A stretch of DNA of 64,000 nt. It comes from Citrobacter freundii (GTDB lineage Bacteria > Pseudomonadota > Gammaproteobacteria > Enterobacterales > Enterobacteriaceae). The stretch spans positions 62,001-126,000 of the forward strand of contig NZ_JAALBX010000006.1 of assembly GCF_011077955.1 (NCBI RefSeq). Direction: 5' to 3'. The translations under genes were made by a program, and so were the position numbers. The notes under the pieces are model-generated. The model was not told the origin of the DNA. It was given only the letters and a program-made list of their open reading frames with translations, and did not search any database. Of this stretch, positions 1 to 9,293 are shown piece by piece (the first letter of the stretch is position 1; the number at the start of each line of letters is the position of its first letter).

Positions 1-9
1 TTTCTCCTG

Positions 10-345
10 TTAATGCTCACGCGCATGGTTAATGGTGTAACGCGGCATTTCCACCACCAGGTCTTCATCGGTCACACGCGCCTGACAACTCAGGCGGCTT
101 TCCGGCTCCAGACCCCAGGCTTTATCCAGCATGTCGTCTTCGTCCTCAGTGCTTTCCGGCAATGAGTCAAAACCTTCGCGCACGATGCAGTGGCAAGTCG
201 TACAGGCACAGGATTTTTCACAGGCGTGTTCAATTTCGATGCCGTTGCGCAGCGCAACGTCAAGGATAGTTTCACCGCTTTTCGCTTCCAGAACTGCGCC
301 ATCCGGACAAAGATCCTGATGAGGCAGAAAAACAATCTTGGGCAT
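10..345 (-). CDS. fdx: ISC-type [2Fe-2S] ferredoxin
   Basis: Electron-carrier ferredoxin of the ISC iron-sulfur assembly pathway, 111 aa, cytosolic. It supplies electrons for cluster building on IscU by IscS. The four expected cluster ligands are visible as Cys42, Cys48, Cys51 and Cys87 in the adrenodoxin-type pattern (extra Cys at 46), and the acidic stretch around residues 66-72 is typical of the partner-docking surface. It is the last complete gene of the minus-strand isc operon, starting 1 nt after the hscA stop. Bases 1-9, read on the minus strand, form a good ribosome site for the next gene, expected to be iscX, outside the window. Length and sequence match E. coli Fdx. Confidence 0.97.
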   Translation of the reverse strand: MPKIVFLPHQDLCPDGAVLEAKSGETILDVALRNGIEIEHACEKSCACTTCHCIVREGFDSLPESTEDEDDMLDKAWGLEPESRLSCQARVTDEDLVVEMPRYTINHAREH

Positions 346-346
346 G

Positions 347-2197
347 TTAAACCTCGTCGACGGAGTGGCCTTTCAGCGCCTGACGCACAGATGCGTCCAT
401 ACGGCGAGCGGCAAACTCCTGGGTCTGTTTATCTACGTTTTTAATGGCACTTTCAATGGCATCAACGTCATCGCCTTCCGCTGCGCGCGCCAGTACGGCG
501 GCGGCTTCATCGATAACCTGACGCTCTGCGGCGCTTAACAGCGCGGCATCGGTCGCCAGCGCGCCCGTAAGGCTTTCCAGCACCCGGGCGGCTTCCACTT
601 TTTGCTCCGCCAGCATACGCGCTTTGACGTCCTGCTCGGCAAAACTCATTGAATCCTTAATCATGGTGGCGATTTCATCATCGGTCAGACCGTAAGACGG
701 TTTGACCTGAATGGAGGCCTCAACGCCCGTTGATTTCTCCATCGCAAAGACGCTTAACAAGCCGTCGGCATCCACCTGGAAGGTGACGCGAATATGCGCG
801 CCGCCCGCAGGCATAGCAGGGATACCGCGCAGCGCGAAACGCGCCAGAGAACGGCAATCCTGCACCATCTCGCGCTCGCCCTGCATCACATGAATAGACA
901 TGGCGGTTTGCCCGTCTTTAAAGGTGGTAAACTCCTGAGCGCGGGCCACGGGGATGGTGGTATTACGCGGGATCACTTTCTCCACCAGGCCGCCCATGGT
1001 TTCCAGACCGAGCGACAGCGGGATAACATCCAGCAGCAGCATTTCGCTGTCCGGCTTGTTGCCCACCAGGATATCGGCCTGAATAGCCGCGCCAATCGCG
1101 ACCACTTTATCGGGGTCGATCGAGGTGAGCGGCGTGCGGCCAAAGAATTCGCCTACGCGTTCACGCACCAGCGGGACGCGGGTCGAACCGCCAACCATCA
1201 CCACGTCTAACACGTCGCTTGCTTCTACGCCCGCATCTTTCAGGGCGCGACGGCAAGCCAGTAATGTGCGTTTCACCAGCGGCGCAATCAGCGCGTCAAA
1301 CTGCGCGCGGGTCACGTCGCCCTGCCAGCCGCCAACGTTAACCGTTACGGTTTCGGCATCGCTCAGCGCGATTTTCGCAGCGATAGCGGCATCCAGCAGT
1401 TCACGCTGTAGATGGTTACTACTGCGATCGTGCAGCCCTGCCTGCTCGCGCAGCCAGTCGGCTAACAGATGGTCGAAGTCGTCACCGCCAAGCGCGGAAT
1501 CACCGCCGGTGGAAAGCACTTCAAACACGCCGCGGCTTAAGCGCAGCACGGAAATATCAAAGGTGCCGCCGCCGAGATCATAAACCGCGATCACGCCTTC
1601 CTGCCCGGAATCAAGGCCATAGGCAATCGCCGCAGCGGTAGGTTCATTCAGCAAACGTAATACGTGCAGGCCCGCCAGACGCGCGGCGTCTTTCGTTCCC
1701 TGACGCTGGGCGTCGTCAAAATAGGCAGGAACAGTGATCACAACGCCGTCCAACTCGCCCGCCAGCGCTTCACTGGCGCGGGTCGCCAGGGCTTTGAGGA
1801 TATCAGCAGAGATGCGGATCGGGTTTAACAGCCCCGCCGGGGTGTCAATCTGCGGCAGACCGTTTGCGCTCGGCTGCAGGTTGTACGGAAGATGCGGGTA
1901 GCGCGCCTCAATATCGGCAAGCGAGCGGCCCATCAGGCGTTTTACCGAACTGATGGTGTTGACCGGATCGGCTGCGGCCATTGCGCGCGCGTCAAAGCCG
2001 ATAATCTGGCCTGAAGCCTGATAGTTCACCACGGACGGCAGCAGGTGACGCCCTTCACGGTCCGGCAGCGTTTCTGCCTGCCCGCTACGCACGGTGGCGA
2101 CCAAAGAATTGGTGGTGCCTAAATCGATGCCTGCCGCCAGCTTGCGCTGGTGCGGTGCGGCGCTCAACCCAGGTTCGCTAATTTGTAATAAGGCCAT
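347..2197 (-). CDS. hscA: Hsp70-type chaperone HscA for Fe-S cluster transfer
   Basis: Specialised Hsp70 chaperone (616 aa) that binds the LPPVK segment of IscU and, with HscB, drives ATP-dependent release of the nascent cluster. The phosphate-binding motif GIDLGTTNS lies near residues 24-32, followed by the second nucleotide-binding motif [11 protein letters not shown] (about 206-216). The substrate-binding beta domain and helical lid follow from about residue 395. An N-terminal extension of about 20 residues before the ATPase fold is normal for HscA. It lies between hscB (15 nt upstream) and fdx (1 nt downstream), so translation is probably coupled. Confidence 0.97.
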   Translation of the reverse strand: MALLQISEPGLSAAPHQRKLAAGIDLGTTNSLVATVRSGQAETLPDREGRHLLPSVVNYQASGQIIGFDARAMAAADPVNTISSVKRLMGRSLADIEARYPHLPYNLQPSANGLPQIDTPAGLLNPIRISADILKALATRASEALAGELDGVVITVPAYFDDAQRQGTKDAARLAGLHVLRLLNEPTAAAIAYGLDSGQEGVIAVYDLGGGTFDISVLRLSRGVFEVLSTGGDSALGGDDFDHLLADWLREQAGLHDRSSNHLQRELLDAAIAAKIALSDAETVTVNVGGWQGDVTRAQFDALIAPLVKRTLLACRRALKDAGVEASDVLDVVMVGGSTRVPLVRERVGEFFGRTPLTSIDPDKVVAIGAAIQADILVGNKPDSEMLLLDVIPLSLGLETMGGLVEKVIPRNTTIPVARAQEFTTFKDGQTAMSIHVMQGEREMVQDCRSLARFALRGIPAMPAGGAHIRVTFQVDADGLLSVFAMEKSTGVEASIQVKPSYGLTDDEIATMIKDSMSFAEQDVKARMLAEQKVEAARVLESLTGALATDAALLSAAERQVIDEAAAVLARAAEGDDVDAIESAIKNVDKQTQEFAARRMDASVRQALKGHSVDEV

Positions 2198-2212
2198 GTT
2201 TAGCTTCCAGAA

Positions 2213-2728
2213 TTAAAAACCAAGCAGCTTTTCTTCGAGTTGTTCTGTCTGGTGCTGCAATTTATCAAGAAAACGTAATTTGCGAACGGTATCCGCCGCG
2301 TGTTCCCACGCTTCGCTATCCAGTTCCTCGACCATTTGTTGATGGCGTGAACGGTACAGCGCCTGAATACGTGCGGCAAAATCCGTCAATCGGGTTTCAT
2401 CGCCTGCCTGTTCAATCTCGTCAAGCTCTTCACGCAGCTCAAGCTGTTCCATCAAAAACGCGGTATCGCGCACCGTGTGCTGTTCGTTCGCCAGATCGAA
2501 ACCGTGCAGAGAAAGCAGGTATTCCGCGCGGTCAAGAGGATGACGCAGCGTTTGCCAGGCTTGATTGATGGTCGCGGATTGCTGAAGCGCGGCCAGTTGG
2601 TCGGCCTGGGGGTGGCGTGCGAATTTATCGGGATGAAACTGACGTTGCAGATCCTGATAGCGCGTCGACAAAGAGGTCATGTCAATGGCATATCGAACCG
2701 GCAAACCAAAGAGAGTGAAGTAATCCAT
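2213..2728 (-). CDS. hscB: J-domain co-chaperone HscB
   Basis: Type III J-protein of 171 aa that delivers IscU to HscA and stimulates its ATPase. The J domain fills the first ~75 residues and has the HPD motif at 32-34. The C-terminal helical bundle that binds IscU follows (about 85-171). An upstream in-frame start at 2770 would add 14 residues not found in the family, so the start giving [10 protein letters not shown] was chosen; it gives the E. coli length. It sits 144 nt downstream of iscA in the operon. Confidence 0.96.
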   Translation of the reverse strand: MDYFTLFGLPVRYAIDMTSLSTRYQDLQRQFHPDKFARHPQADQLAALQQSATINQAWQTLRHPLDRAEYLLSLHGFDLANEQHTVRDTAFLMEQLELREELDEIEQAGDETRLTDFAARIQALYRSRHQQMVEELDSEAWEHAADTVRKLRFLDKLQHQTEQLEEKLLGF

Positions 2729-2872
2729 AACGTTCTCAGGGTAATACCTGCATACGCAATAACGCGACAACCCGGTGAGATTACTAGCCCGGCACGTGTT
2801 ATTGAGAAAGCAGATATGGCATGGTCATCTACCCTTGCGCACTCTGGCGAGCGCGCAAGGTCACTGCACAAA

Positions 2873-3196
2873 CTAGACGTTAAAGCTTTCGCCGCAGCCA
2901 CACTCGTCTTTAACATTCGGGTTAGTAAACTTGAACCCTTCGTTAAGGCCTTCTTTGACGAAATCTAACTGCGTGCCTTGCAAAAATTGCAGGCTCTTGC
3001 CGTCGATTACCACTTTCACGCCTTTATCTTCAAACACGGTGTCTTCCGCCTGTGGTTCATCAACGAATTCCAGCACATACGCCATGCCGGAGCAGCCAGA
3101 TGTACGGACGCCGAGACGCAGGCCAAACCCTTTACCACGGTTGGTCAGAAAGGTATTCACACGCGCAGCAGCGCTTTCGCTAAGGGTAATCGACAT
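2873..3196 (-). CDS. iscA: A-type iron-sulfur carrier IscA
   Basis: A-type carrier protein (107 aa) that accepts iron or clusters and passes them to [4Fe-4S] apoproteins. The three defining cysteines are present: Cys35 in the SGCSG motif and Cys99/Cys101 in the C-terminal CGCG motif. It follows iscU by 24 nt in the isc operon. No oddities; length and sequence match the enterobacterial family. Confidence 0.97.
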   Translation of the reverse strand: MSITLSESAAARVNTFLTNRGKGFGLRLGVRTSGCSGMAYVLEFVDEPQAEDTVFEDKGVKVVIDGKSLQFLQGTQLDFVKEGLNEGFKFTNPNVKDECGCGESFNV

Positions 3197-3220
3197 ACAA
3201 CAACCTCAATTCATCAATGA

Positions 3221-3607
3221 TTATTTAGCTTCACGTTTGCTTTTGTAATCTGCAATGGCCGCTTTGATAGCGTCTTCTGCAAGGATTGAGCAGTGAATCT
3301 TAACCGGCGGCAGTTCCAGTTCCTCGGCAATATCGGTGTTCTTGATTGCTTGCGCTTCGTCCAGGCTTTTGCCTTTCACCCACTCGGTGATAAGGGAGCT
3401 GGAAGCGATAGCAGAACCGCAGCCGTAAGTTTTAAAACGCGCGTCTTCGATGATACCGTCATTGTTGACTTTGATCTGCAACTTCATGACGTCGCCACAC
3501 GCAGGCGCGCCAACCATGCCGCTGCCTACGGAGTCGTCGCTGTTGTCAAAAGAGCCAACGTTGCGCGGATTTTCGTAATGATCGATAACTTTTTCGCTAT
3601 AAGCCAT
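3221..3607 (-). CDS. iscU: Iron-sulfur cluster scaffold IscU
   Basis: Scaffold on which IscS-derived sulfur and iron are built into [2Fe-2S] and [4Fe-4S] clusters; 128 aa, cytosolic. Visible key residues are Cys37, Cys63 and Cys106, Asp39, His105 and the LPPVK chaperone-recognition motif at about 99-103. It lies 28 nt downstream of iscS and 24 nt upstream of iscA, as in the canonical operon. Confidence 0.98.
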   Translation of the reverse strand: MAYSEKVIDHYENPRNVGSFDNSDDSVGSGMVGAPACGDVMKLQIKVNNDGIIEDARFKTYGCGSAIASSSLITEWVKGKSLDEAQAIKNTDIAEELELPPVKIHCSILAEDAIKAAIADYKSKREAK

Positions 3608-3635
3608 GCTGATGTTCTCCAGAAATCTTGTCGAA

Positions 3636-4850
3636 TTAGTGGTGCGCCCACTCGATGCTGTTCAGATCCACGCCCTGCTTAAACATTTCCCACAGCGGAG
3701 AAAGGTCGCGCAGACGGCCAATAGATTTACGAACCAGCTCGATGGTGTAGTCGATCTCTTCGACCGTCGTGAAACGACCCAGAGAGAAACGGATCGAGCT
3801 GTGAGCCAGTTCGTCGTTCATCCCCAGCGCGCGCAGCACATAAGAGGGTTCAAGGCTTGCAGAGGTACAGGCTGAACCGGAAGAGACTGCCAGATCCTTG
3901 AGCGCCATAATCAGCGACTCGCCTTCAACATAGTTAAAACTCACGTTCAGAATGGTCGGAACGCCCTGCTCAAGATCGCCATTCAGATACACTTCTTCGA
4001 TATCTTTAATGCCGTTCCACAGACGCAGACGCAGACCGCGCAGACGTTCCATTTCGCTCGCCATTTCTTCTTTGGCAATGCGATAGGCTTCGCCCATGCC
4101 GACAATCTGGTGAACCGGCAGCGTACCGGAACGCATGCCGCGCTCGTGACCGCCGCCGTGCATCTGCGCTTCGATACGAATGCGCGGCTTACGACGCACA
4201 TACAGACCGCCAATGCCTTTCGGGCCGTAAATTTTGTGACCAGAGAAAGACATCAGGTCCACTTTCAGCTTGCTGAGATCGATAGGCAGTTTGCCCACGC
4301 TCTGGGTCGCATCCACGTGGAAAATAATGCCACGCGCGCGGCACATCTCGCCGATGGTGTCGATATCCTGCACTACGCCGATTTCGTTATTCACATGCAT
4401 GATGGAAACCAAAATGGTGTCTTCACGCATAGCGGCTTCAAGTGCTTTCAGATCGATAATGCCGTTGCTCTGCGGAGTCAGATAAGTCACCTCGAAGCCT
4501 TCGCGCTCGAGTTGACGGCAGGTATCCAGCACCGCTTTGTGTTCGGTCTTACAGGTGATGATGTGCTTGCCTTTTTTCTGATAGAAGTTGGCCGCACCTT
4601 TAATCGCCAGGTTGTCTGATTCGGTCGCGCCGGAGGTGAAAACAATTTCACGCGGGTCCGCGCCCAGCAGGTCAGCAATGTGATTGCGGGCGACGTCTAC
4701 CGCCTCTTCTGCCTGCCAGCCGAAACGGTGAGAACGGGAAGCCGGGTTACCGAAAATCCCATCCATTGTCATATGTTGCAGCATTTTCTCGGCGACGCGC
4801 GGGTCTACCGGTGTAGTCGCAGAGTAGTCGAGGTAAATCGGTAATTTCAT
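3636..4850 (-). CDS. iscS: Cysteine desulfurase IscS
   Basis: PLP-dependent desulfurase (404 aa) converting cysteine to alanine and passing persulfide sulfur to IscU, TusA, ThiI and others. The PLP lysine lies in [10 protein letters not shown] (about residue 206). The mobile active-site cysteine is in the [10 protein letters not shown] loop (about residue 328), and the C-terminal IscU-binding tail is present. First gene of iscSUA-hscBA-fdx downstream of iscR. The gap to iscR is 240 nt, longer than I remember for E. coli (roughly half), because a full ERIC repeat occupies it. Confidence 0.98.
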   Translation of the reverse strand: MKLPIYLDYSATTPVDPRVAEKMLQHMTMDGIFGNPASRSHRFGWQAEEAVDVARNHIADLLGADPREIVFTSGATESDNLAIKGAANFYQKKGKHIITCKTEHKAVLDTCRQLEREGFEVTYLTPQSNGIIDLKALEAAMREDTILVSIMHVNNEIGVVQDIDTIGEMCRARGIIFHVDATQSVGKLPIDLSKLKVDLMSFSGHKIYGPKGIGGLYVRRKPRIRIEAQMHGGGHERGMRSGTLPVHQIVGMGEAYRIAKEEMASEMERLRGLRLRLWNGIKDIEEVYLNGDLEQGVPTILNVSFNYVEGESLIMALKDLAVSSGSACTSASLEPSYVLRALGMNDELAHSSIRFSLGRFTTVEEIDYTIELVRKSIGRLRDLSPLWEMFKQGVDLNSIEWAHH

Positions 4851-4954
4851 TGCTCTTAAGCTCCGTACATCTCAAATGCTCTGAATCAGGCTACCGGCGG
4901 GATGTATGCCGAAGGCGGCAGGGCGTTGTGGAACGCGCCCTGGCCTGATTCCGA

Positions 4955-5078
4955 AATACCCGTTATTCCTGACATTGCAGGTGCGTTTCCTGCGCTGCTC
5001 CCAGGCCACTTACCGAGGTAAGCTCCCGGGGATTCTCTCGCGTGTCGCTTTCGTGCAACGCCCGGAATTCGGGGTACA
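4955..5078. repeat. ERIC repeat in the iscR-iscS gap
   Basis: Near full-length ERIC element (about 124 bp). Recognisable parts on the plus strand are the end block around 4956-4980 (atacccgttattcctgaca), the central palindrome around 5011-5035 (acttaccgaggtaagctccc) and the closing block at 5057-5078. ERICs are imperfect palindromes that fold when transcribed. This one lies inside the isc transcript, between the iscR stop and the iscS start, where iscR and iscSUA mRNA stability is known to differ in E. coli. Confidence 0.85.
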
Positions 5079-5090
5079 AATCTTTTTTAG

Positions 5091-5579
5091 TTATGCGCGC
5101 AGTTTAACGTTGATTGCATCCTGTGCGCGGGCCGGACGATGCGCTTCAGTATGTTGCCGGCCAGACACGTCGAGTACTTCCTGGTTATTAACCAGTTCAC
5201 CCAATGTAATGTTGTTCAGAAAATCGGTCAGACGGTCGCTCAGGTCGCGCCACAGCGCGTGAGTTAAGCATTTATCGCCGCCCTGGCAGCCGCCTTTGCC
5301 CTGACAACGGGTCGCATCAACCGACTCGTCAACAGCGCTGATAACTTCACCTACTGCGATGGCGCTGGGATCTTTGCCCAACAGGTATCCGCCGCCTGGA
5401 CCACGAACGCTCGAGACCAACCCATTTTTACGCAGGCGGGAGAAGAGTTGCTCCAGGTAGGAGAGTGAAATACCCTGTCGTTCTGAAATATCAGCCAACG
5501 GTACCGGACCCGCTTCGGAGTTAAGTGCAACGTCCAGCATTGCGGTCACGGCATAACGCCCTTTTGATGTCAGTCTCAT
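5091..5579 (-). CDS. iscR: Fe-S-sensing transcriptional regulator IscR
   Basis: Rrf2-family repressor/activator (162 aa) of the isc operon and other Fe-S genes. The N-terminal winged helix-turn-helix covers about residues 1-60. Cluster ligands Cys92, Cys98 and Cys104 with His107 are all present, so the holo-form should assemble a [2Fe-2S] cluster and repress its own promoter. First gene of the operon; candidate type 1 operators lie just upstream at 5665-5713. Confidence 0.98.
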   Translation of the reverse strand: MRLTSKGRYAVTAMLDVALNSEAGPVPLADISERQGISLSYLEQLFSRLRKNGLVSSVRGPGGGYLLGKDPSAIAVGEVISAVDESVDATRCQGKGGCQGGDKCLTHALWRDLSDRLTDFLNNITLGELVNNQEVLDVSGRQHTEAHRPARAQDAINVKLRA

Positions 5580-5664
5580 GTCTTACTTAACCTCAATATC
5601 GCCCCTCGAAGCGGGGGTGTTTTAATTCTAAAGTGGGGTGTCGCATAGCAGGCGCAAGTCTGAC

Positions 5665-5713
5665 ATTCCTGAGTAAATTGGTCAACTATTTAACCCAGCA
5701 TTTTACTCAAGTA
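5665..5713 (-). promoter_or_regulatory. Two IscR type 1 operators at the iscR promoter
   Basis: Read on the minus strand, 5689-5665 gives an IscR type 1 box beginning atagttgaccaatttactca, nearly identical to the E. coli iscR site as I remember it. A second similar box lies at 5713-5692 (begins atacttgagtaaaatgctgg). The second overlaps the 3' end of trmJ (stop at 5707). The arrangement fits autoregulation by holo-IscR. The match is by eye to the published consensus. Confidence 0.85.
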
Positions 5714-6450
5714 TTCGGGTCTTTTTTATGGGTGCTGTCAATGGATGCCAGCATACCGCGCAAAATGTTAAGTTCCTGACTTTCCGGGCGTGCGCGGGTA
5801 AATAAGCGGCGTAATTTATTCATTACCTGGCCTGGATGATTGGCGCGGATGAAACCGGTATTGAGCAAAACTTGCTCAAGATGACCATAGAAACGCTCAA
5901 GGTCATCCACCAGTGGATACGGCGCTTCTTCGTGTTCAGCCTCTACCGCTTCCTGTTGTTCAGTCGCAAGCCAGGCCATACGAACTTCATAGGCAATCAC
6001 CTGAACTGCCATCGCCAGATTAAGCGAGCTGTACTCGGGGTTAGCGGCAATCGCCACGTGATAATGGCACTTTTGCAGCTCTTCATTGGTTAAGCCGACA
6101 CGCTCGCGGCCAAACACTAAGGCGACCGGGGCATGCGCCGCTTCAGATACGCTTTTCAGGCCGCATTCGCGCGGGTCGAGCATCGGCCACGGCAACGTGC
6201 GTGAGCGGGCGCTGGTTCCCACCACCAGGCTACAGCCAGACAACGCTTCATCAAGCGTATCGACGATCGTCGCATTGCCGATGACATCACTGGCGCCCGC
6301 CGCCAGGGCGATGGCCTGAGAATCGGGTTTAACCAGCGGATTAACCAGCCAGAGATTGGTGAGGCCCATGGTTTTCATGGCACGGGCAACGGAGCCCATG
6401 TTACCGGTATGAGACGTCTCAACCAGCACGATACGGATGTTTTGCAGCAT
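5707..6450 (-). CDS. trmJ: tRNA (Cm32/Um32) 2'-O-methyltransferase TrmJ
   Basis: SPOUT-class methyltransferase modifying position 32 of several tRNAs, 247 aa. The N-terminal Rossmann-like part begins [19 protein letters not shown], and the trefoil-knot motifs [16 protein letters not shown] and [15 protein letters not shown] bind S-adenosylmethionine. The start is the methionine before LQNIRIV; an upstream start at 6492 would add 14 non-conserved residues. It is divergent from suhB and lies directly upstream of iscR on the same strand, with the iscR operators beginning inside its 3' end. Confidence 0.96.
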   Translation of the reverse strand: MLQNIRIVLVETSHTGNMGSVARAMKTMGLTNLWLVNPLVKPDSQAIALAAGASDVIGNATIVDTLDEALSGCSLVVGTSARSRTLPWPMLDPRECGLKSVSEAAHAPVALVFGRERVGLTNEELQKCHYHVAIAANPEYSSLNLAMAVQVIAYEVRMAWLATEQQEAVEAEHEEAPYPLVDDLERFYGHLEQVLLNTGFIRANHPGQVMNKLRRLFTRARPESQELNILRGMLASIDSTHKKDPNT

Positions 6451-6572
6451 AGCGAACCAACACAATTTAATAATATGTTCGTATCCTATCATAAAGCGAA
6501 GACATGTTCAGATCTCCCTGCTATACTGCGCGCCGATTTCCCTGTTCTTTAACATCCAGTGAGAGATATTCG

Positions 6573-7376
6573 ATGCATCCGATGCTCAACATCGCCGTGC
6601 GCGCTGCGCGCAAGGCCGGAAACTTTATCGCCAAACACTACGAAACGCCTGACGCCGTAGAAACCAGCCAGAAAGGCAGCAACGATTTCGTGACTAACGT
6701 GGATAAAGGCGCTGAGCGCATTATCATCGACACGATCCGCCAGTCTTACCCGCAACACACCATCATTACCGAAGAAAGCGGCGAACACGAAGGCACCGAC
6801 CCGGATGTGCAATGGATTATCGATCCCCTGGATGGTACTACCAACTTCATTAAGCGTTTCCCCCATTTCGCCGTTTCCATTGCCGTACGCATAAAAGGCC
6901 GTACTGAAGTGGCTGTGGTTTACGATCCAATGCGTAATGAACTGTTCACCTCCGCTCGCGGTCAGGGCGCACAGCTCAACGGATATCGTCTGCGCGGCAG
7001 CAATGCGCGCGATCTGGATGGTACGATTCTGGCAACGGGCTTCCCGTTCAAAGCCAAGCAGCATTCCGCTACTTACATCAATATCGTTGGCAAACTGTTC
7101 ACACAGTGTGCTGACTTCCGTCGCACCGGTTCCGCTGCGCTGGATCTGGCGTATGTCGCGGCGGGTCGCGTTGACGGTTTCTTTGAAATCAACCTCAAGC
7201 CGTGGGATTTCGCGGGCGGCGAGCTGCTGGTGCGTGAAGCAGGCGGCCTGGTATGTGATTTCACCGGTGGTCATAATTACATGACGTCTGGCAACCTGGT
7301 TGCCGGTAATCCGCGTGTTGTGAAAGCGATGCTGGCTTCGATGCGTGAAGAATTGAGCGAAGCGCTGAAGCGTTAA
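6573..7376 (+). CDS. suhB: Inositol-1-monophosphatase / Nus factor SuhB
   Basis: Mg2+-dependent inositol monophosphatase-family protein, 267 aa. In E. coli it also acts with the Nus complex in rRNA transcription antitermination. The metal-binding signature IDPLDGTTNF is visible around residues 84-93, and the second motif WDFAGGELL (about 211-219) is intact. The start (MHPMLNIAVR) follows a gagag ribosome site; the longer frame from 6504 has no conserved residues. A bidirectional terminator follows at 7398-7419. Confidence 0.96.
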   Translation: MHPMLNIAVRAARKAGNFIAKHYETPDAVETSQKGSNDFVTNVDKGAERIIIDTIRQSYPQHTIITEESGEHEGTDPDVQWIIDPLDGTTNFIKRFPHFAVSIAVRIKGRTEVAVVYDPMRNELFTSARGQGAQLNGYRLRGSNARDLDGTILATGFPFKAKQHSATYINIVGKLFTQCADFRRTGSAALDLAYVAAGRVDGFFEINLKPWDFAGGELLVREAGGLVCDFTGGHNYMTSGNLVAGNPRVVKAMLASMREELSEALKR

Positions 7377-7397
7377 TCGTTTTTCAGAATAAAAAAA

Positions 7398-7419
7398 TGC
7401 CCTGTTTCGACAGGGCATT
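7398..7419. terminator. Bidirectional terminator between suhB and the NicO transporter
   Basis: Hairpin atgccctgtttcgacagggcat with a T tract on the plus side (suhB) and an A tract before it, so it can also end the minus-strand transporter transcript. Confidence 0.9.
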
Positions 7420-7424
7420 TTTGT

Positions 7425-8405
7425 TTAGAAAGGCCGAAGGCCGCCGCCTGGCGGTTGGGCGCTCATCCACATCACCATCGCCGCCAGAATCAATATCGCC
7501 CCGCCTGTCAGTGCAAGCGTGGCCCAGCCTACCTGCCGCCACAGCGCAGGCCGTTGAGTCCCACTTAGCCGAACTGCCAGGGTTCGAAAGCTATGCACGA
7601 CCAACGCCAGCGATGAGATCGTCAACGACGTGCCTGCCGCCATGGCAAGCGCCGACGCCATTCCCCAGCCGAATACCCCAATCACTTTACTAAACAGCAG
7701 CACCATAATCGCGCCGGAACAGGGTCGCATCCCCATCGACAGGATAATCATCAACCGCGCGCGCCAGTCATCGCCCCGGTCCAGTTGTTGCGCCGTAGGC
7801 AGATGCTGATGCCCGCAACCGCAATGTTCACTGTGCACATGATGCGGCGTAAAAGCGTTAAACGTTGGGCGACGCAGTAAGACACGTAATGTCTTTATGG
7901 CTCGCCAGCAGAGCATTAAACCCAGTGCGCCCACCAGCAAAAAACTCCCCTTCTCCAGCCAGAAACTGCTCATATGGAGCTGACGGGCAGGCAAGGCCAG
8001 CAGTGACAGAACCACCAGCACCAGGCCAATCGCCACCAGGCCTTGAAGTAATGAAGAGGCAAACGTCAGCCCCAGGCTTGATTTCAATTTCGATGGATGG
8101 GTGGCAAGCCAGGTGGTAATGACCACTTTGCCATGCCCCGGCCCCAGGGCGTGAAGTACGCCATAGAGAAAGCTGAATAACAGAAGCGCACCGCCTGCCT
8201 GACGCGGGTTTTCCGCCACGCGTTTGAGCAACTCGCTCATTTCAACATTCACACTGCGTTGCCAGACGATGCTCTGCATCATCAGGCGTGGCCAATAGTG
8301 CCAGAGTGCAATACCGGCCAGTACCGCAAACAGAAGAAATACGCCGAGCGGCCAAAGCTGTACCCAGCGGCGCGTTGGCTTCGGTGTGGAAAAGACTACT
8401 GACAT
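7425..8405 (-). CDS. NicO-family (RcnA-like) nickel/cobalt transporter
   Basis: Integral membrane protein of 326 aa. Hydrophobic segments are seen at about residues 17-36, 71-88, 112-138, 153-170, 218-245, 250-275 and 290-312. The family motif HALGPGHGK is at 85-93, a cytoplasm-type His/Cys-rich loop (HHVHSEHCGCGHQH) at 188-201, and the second motif GMRPCSGA at 225-232. These fit the NicO/RcnA family of divalent metal permeases. Whether it imports or exports, and which metal (Ni, Co or Zn), cannot be told. It overlaps the DUF1007 gene by 10 nt, so the two probably work together. In E. coli K-12 a different gene (yfhR) follows suhB. Confidence 0.85.
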   Translation of the reverse strand: MSVVFSTPKPTRRWVQLWPLGVFLLFAVLAGIALWHYWPRLMMQSIVWQRSVNVEMSELLKRVAENPRQAGGALLLFSFLYGVLHALGPGHGKVVITTWLATHPSKLKSSLGLTFASSLLQGLVAIGLVLVVLSLLALPARQLHMSSFWLEKGSFLLVGALGLMLCWRAIKTLRVLLRRPTFNAFTPHHVHSEHCGCGHQHLPTAQQLDRGDDWRARLMIILSMGMRPCSGAIMVLLFSKVIGVFGWGMASALAMAAGTSLTISSLALVVHSFRTLAVRLSGTQRPALWRQVGWATLALTGGAILILAAMVMWMSAQPPGGGLRPF

Positions 8406-9043
8406 TGCAGTTCAACCTTCTGGGCAAATTGTTTCCCAAGCTCCATATCCTCCGGCGGCGCGTCTTCTTTATCGAGCGACAGCGCAAAAGCCTGCGTATC
8501 GGCACCCGGCGTCGGAGTATGCATGGACAGTGAGCATCTGCCGGTAAGCCCGGCAGGCAACGCGACGTCGGTCGTCGCTTCATAACTCATATCAACGTAA
8601 TAGCTTGGGTCAAACGTCGAGAACGTAAAACGCTGCCCTGCCAACGGCTGGGGTTTCGCGAATGGCAAAGTAAAAGTAAGCACTGCCTGATGCCCTTCCC
8701 GAGACATACCGTAATCGGGAGGCACCGGTAAAAAGGTCACTTTTTTGCCGTCGTGCCACACCTCGGTAAAATAGTGCTGCCCGATGACGTTCGCCATCAC
8801 TTCCGCCGCCAGTTTTTTCCAGATTTCCGATCCGGGCCTGGCATTTCCCGCGTCATACAACAGATCCGCTGATGTGATTTCATCCATTAGCCAGCGCATG
8901 CGCAGACCCGTCATCAAACCGTCTTTTTCGATAATCTCTGTTTTGAGCGTAATAAAGCTGTGCGGATGCGCAAACGCAGCCGGCGCGCAAGCCAGCATCA
9001 GAAGCGGCACAACCCGACATACCCTTAGTATTGATGTGCGCAT
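8396..9043 (-). CDS. DUF1007-family periplasmic protein, probable metal-binding partner
   Basis: Protein of 215 aa with a clear Sec signal peptide ending AAFA at residue 25, so the mature protein would begin HPHSF with an N-terminal His-Pro-His. That exposed HPH start is the DUF1007 hallmark and suggests metal capture in the periplasm. The gene directly precedes and overlaps the NicO transporter gene, so a metal-delivery role is inferred from context. No obvious Zur, Fur or NikR box was seen upstream, where an ERIC repeat lies instead. Confidence 0.8.
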   Translation of the reverse strand: MRTSILRVCRVVPLLMLACAPAAFAHPHSFITLKTEIIEKDGLMTGLRMRWLMDEITSADLLYDAGNARPGSEIWKKLAAEVMANVIGQHYFTEVWHDGKKVTFLPVPPDYGMSREGHQAVLTFTLPFAKPQPLAGQRFTFSTFDPSYYVDMSYEATTDVALPAGLTGRCSLSMHTPTPGADTQAFALSLDKEDAPPEDMELGKQFAQKVELQCQ

Positions 9044-9137
9044 TATCTCGTCCCTATAAAAAAATCTGTGAGCCAGACAGGATTACCAAATGAAAGTCCA
9101 GTGACGTTCTTACGATGACTCATACTTTAACTACGCT

Positions 9138-9264
9138 TATATCCGTCATGCTTCACATTGCAGGTGCGTGGGTTGCGCTCATGCGCCCCGGCCATCGACT
9201 TACGTTAAGCACCCGGACATCTTACACAGACCGCCTTTCTGCACTGCGGATTATTTCGGGTGTG
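9138..9264. repeat. ERIC repeat upstream of csiE
   Basis: Full-length (about 127 bp) ERIC element. It starts tatatccgtcatgcttcac at 9138, has the degenerate central palindrome cgacttacgttaagcaccc near 9191-9209, and ends gattatttcgggtgtgg near 9249-9264. It fills most of the 250-bp gap between the divergent DUF1007 gene and csiE, ending about 30 nt before the csiE start. Confidence 0.8.
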
Positions 9265-9293
9265 GCTTCATATAACCTAACTGGAACTTTTGG

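Noticed and set aside
2729-2872. Extra small gene between iscA and hscB
   Set aside because: The frames there overlap iscA or hscB and have no conserved features; it looks like an ordinary spacer.
6549-7418. Long frame antisense to suhB (289 codons)
   Set aside because: It is a codon-bias shadow of suhB with no recognisable domain and no ribosome site.
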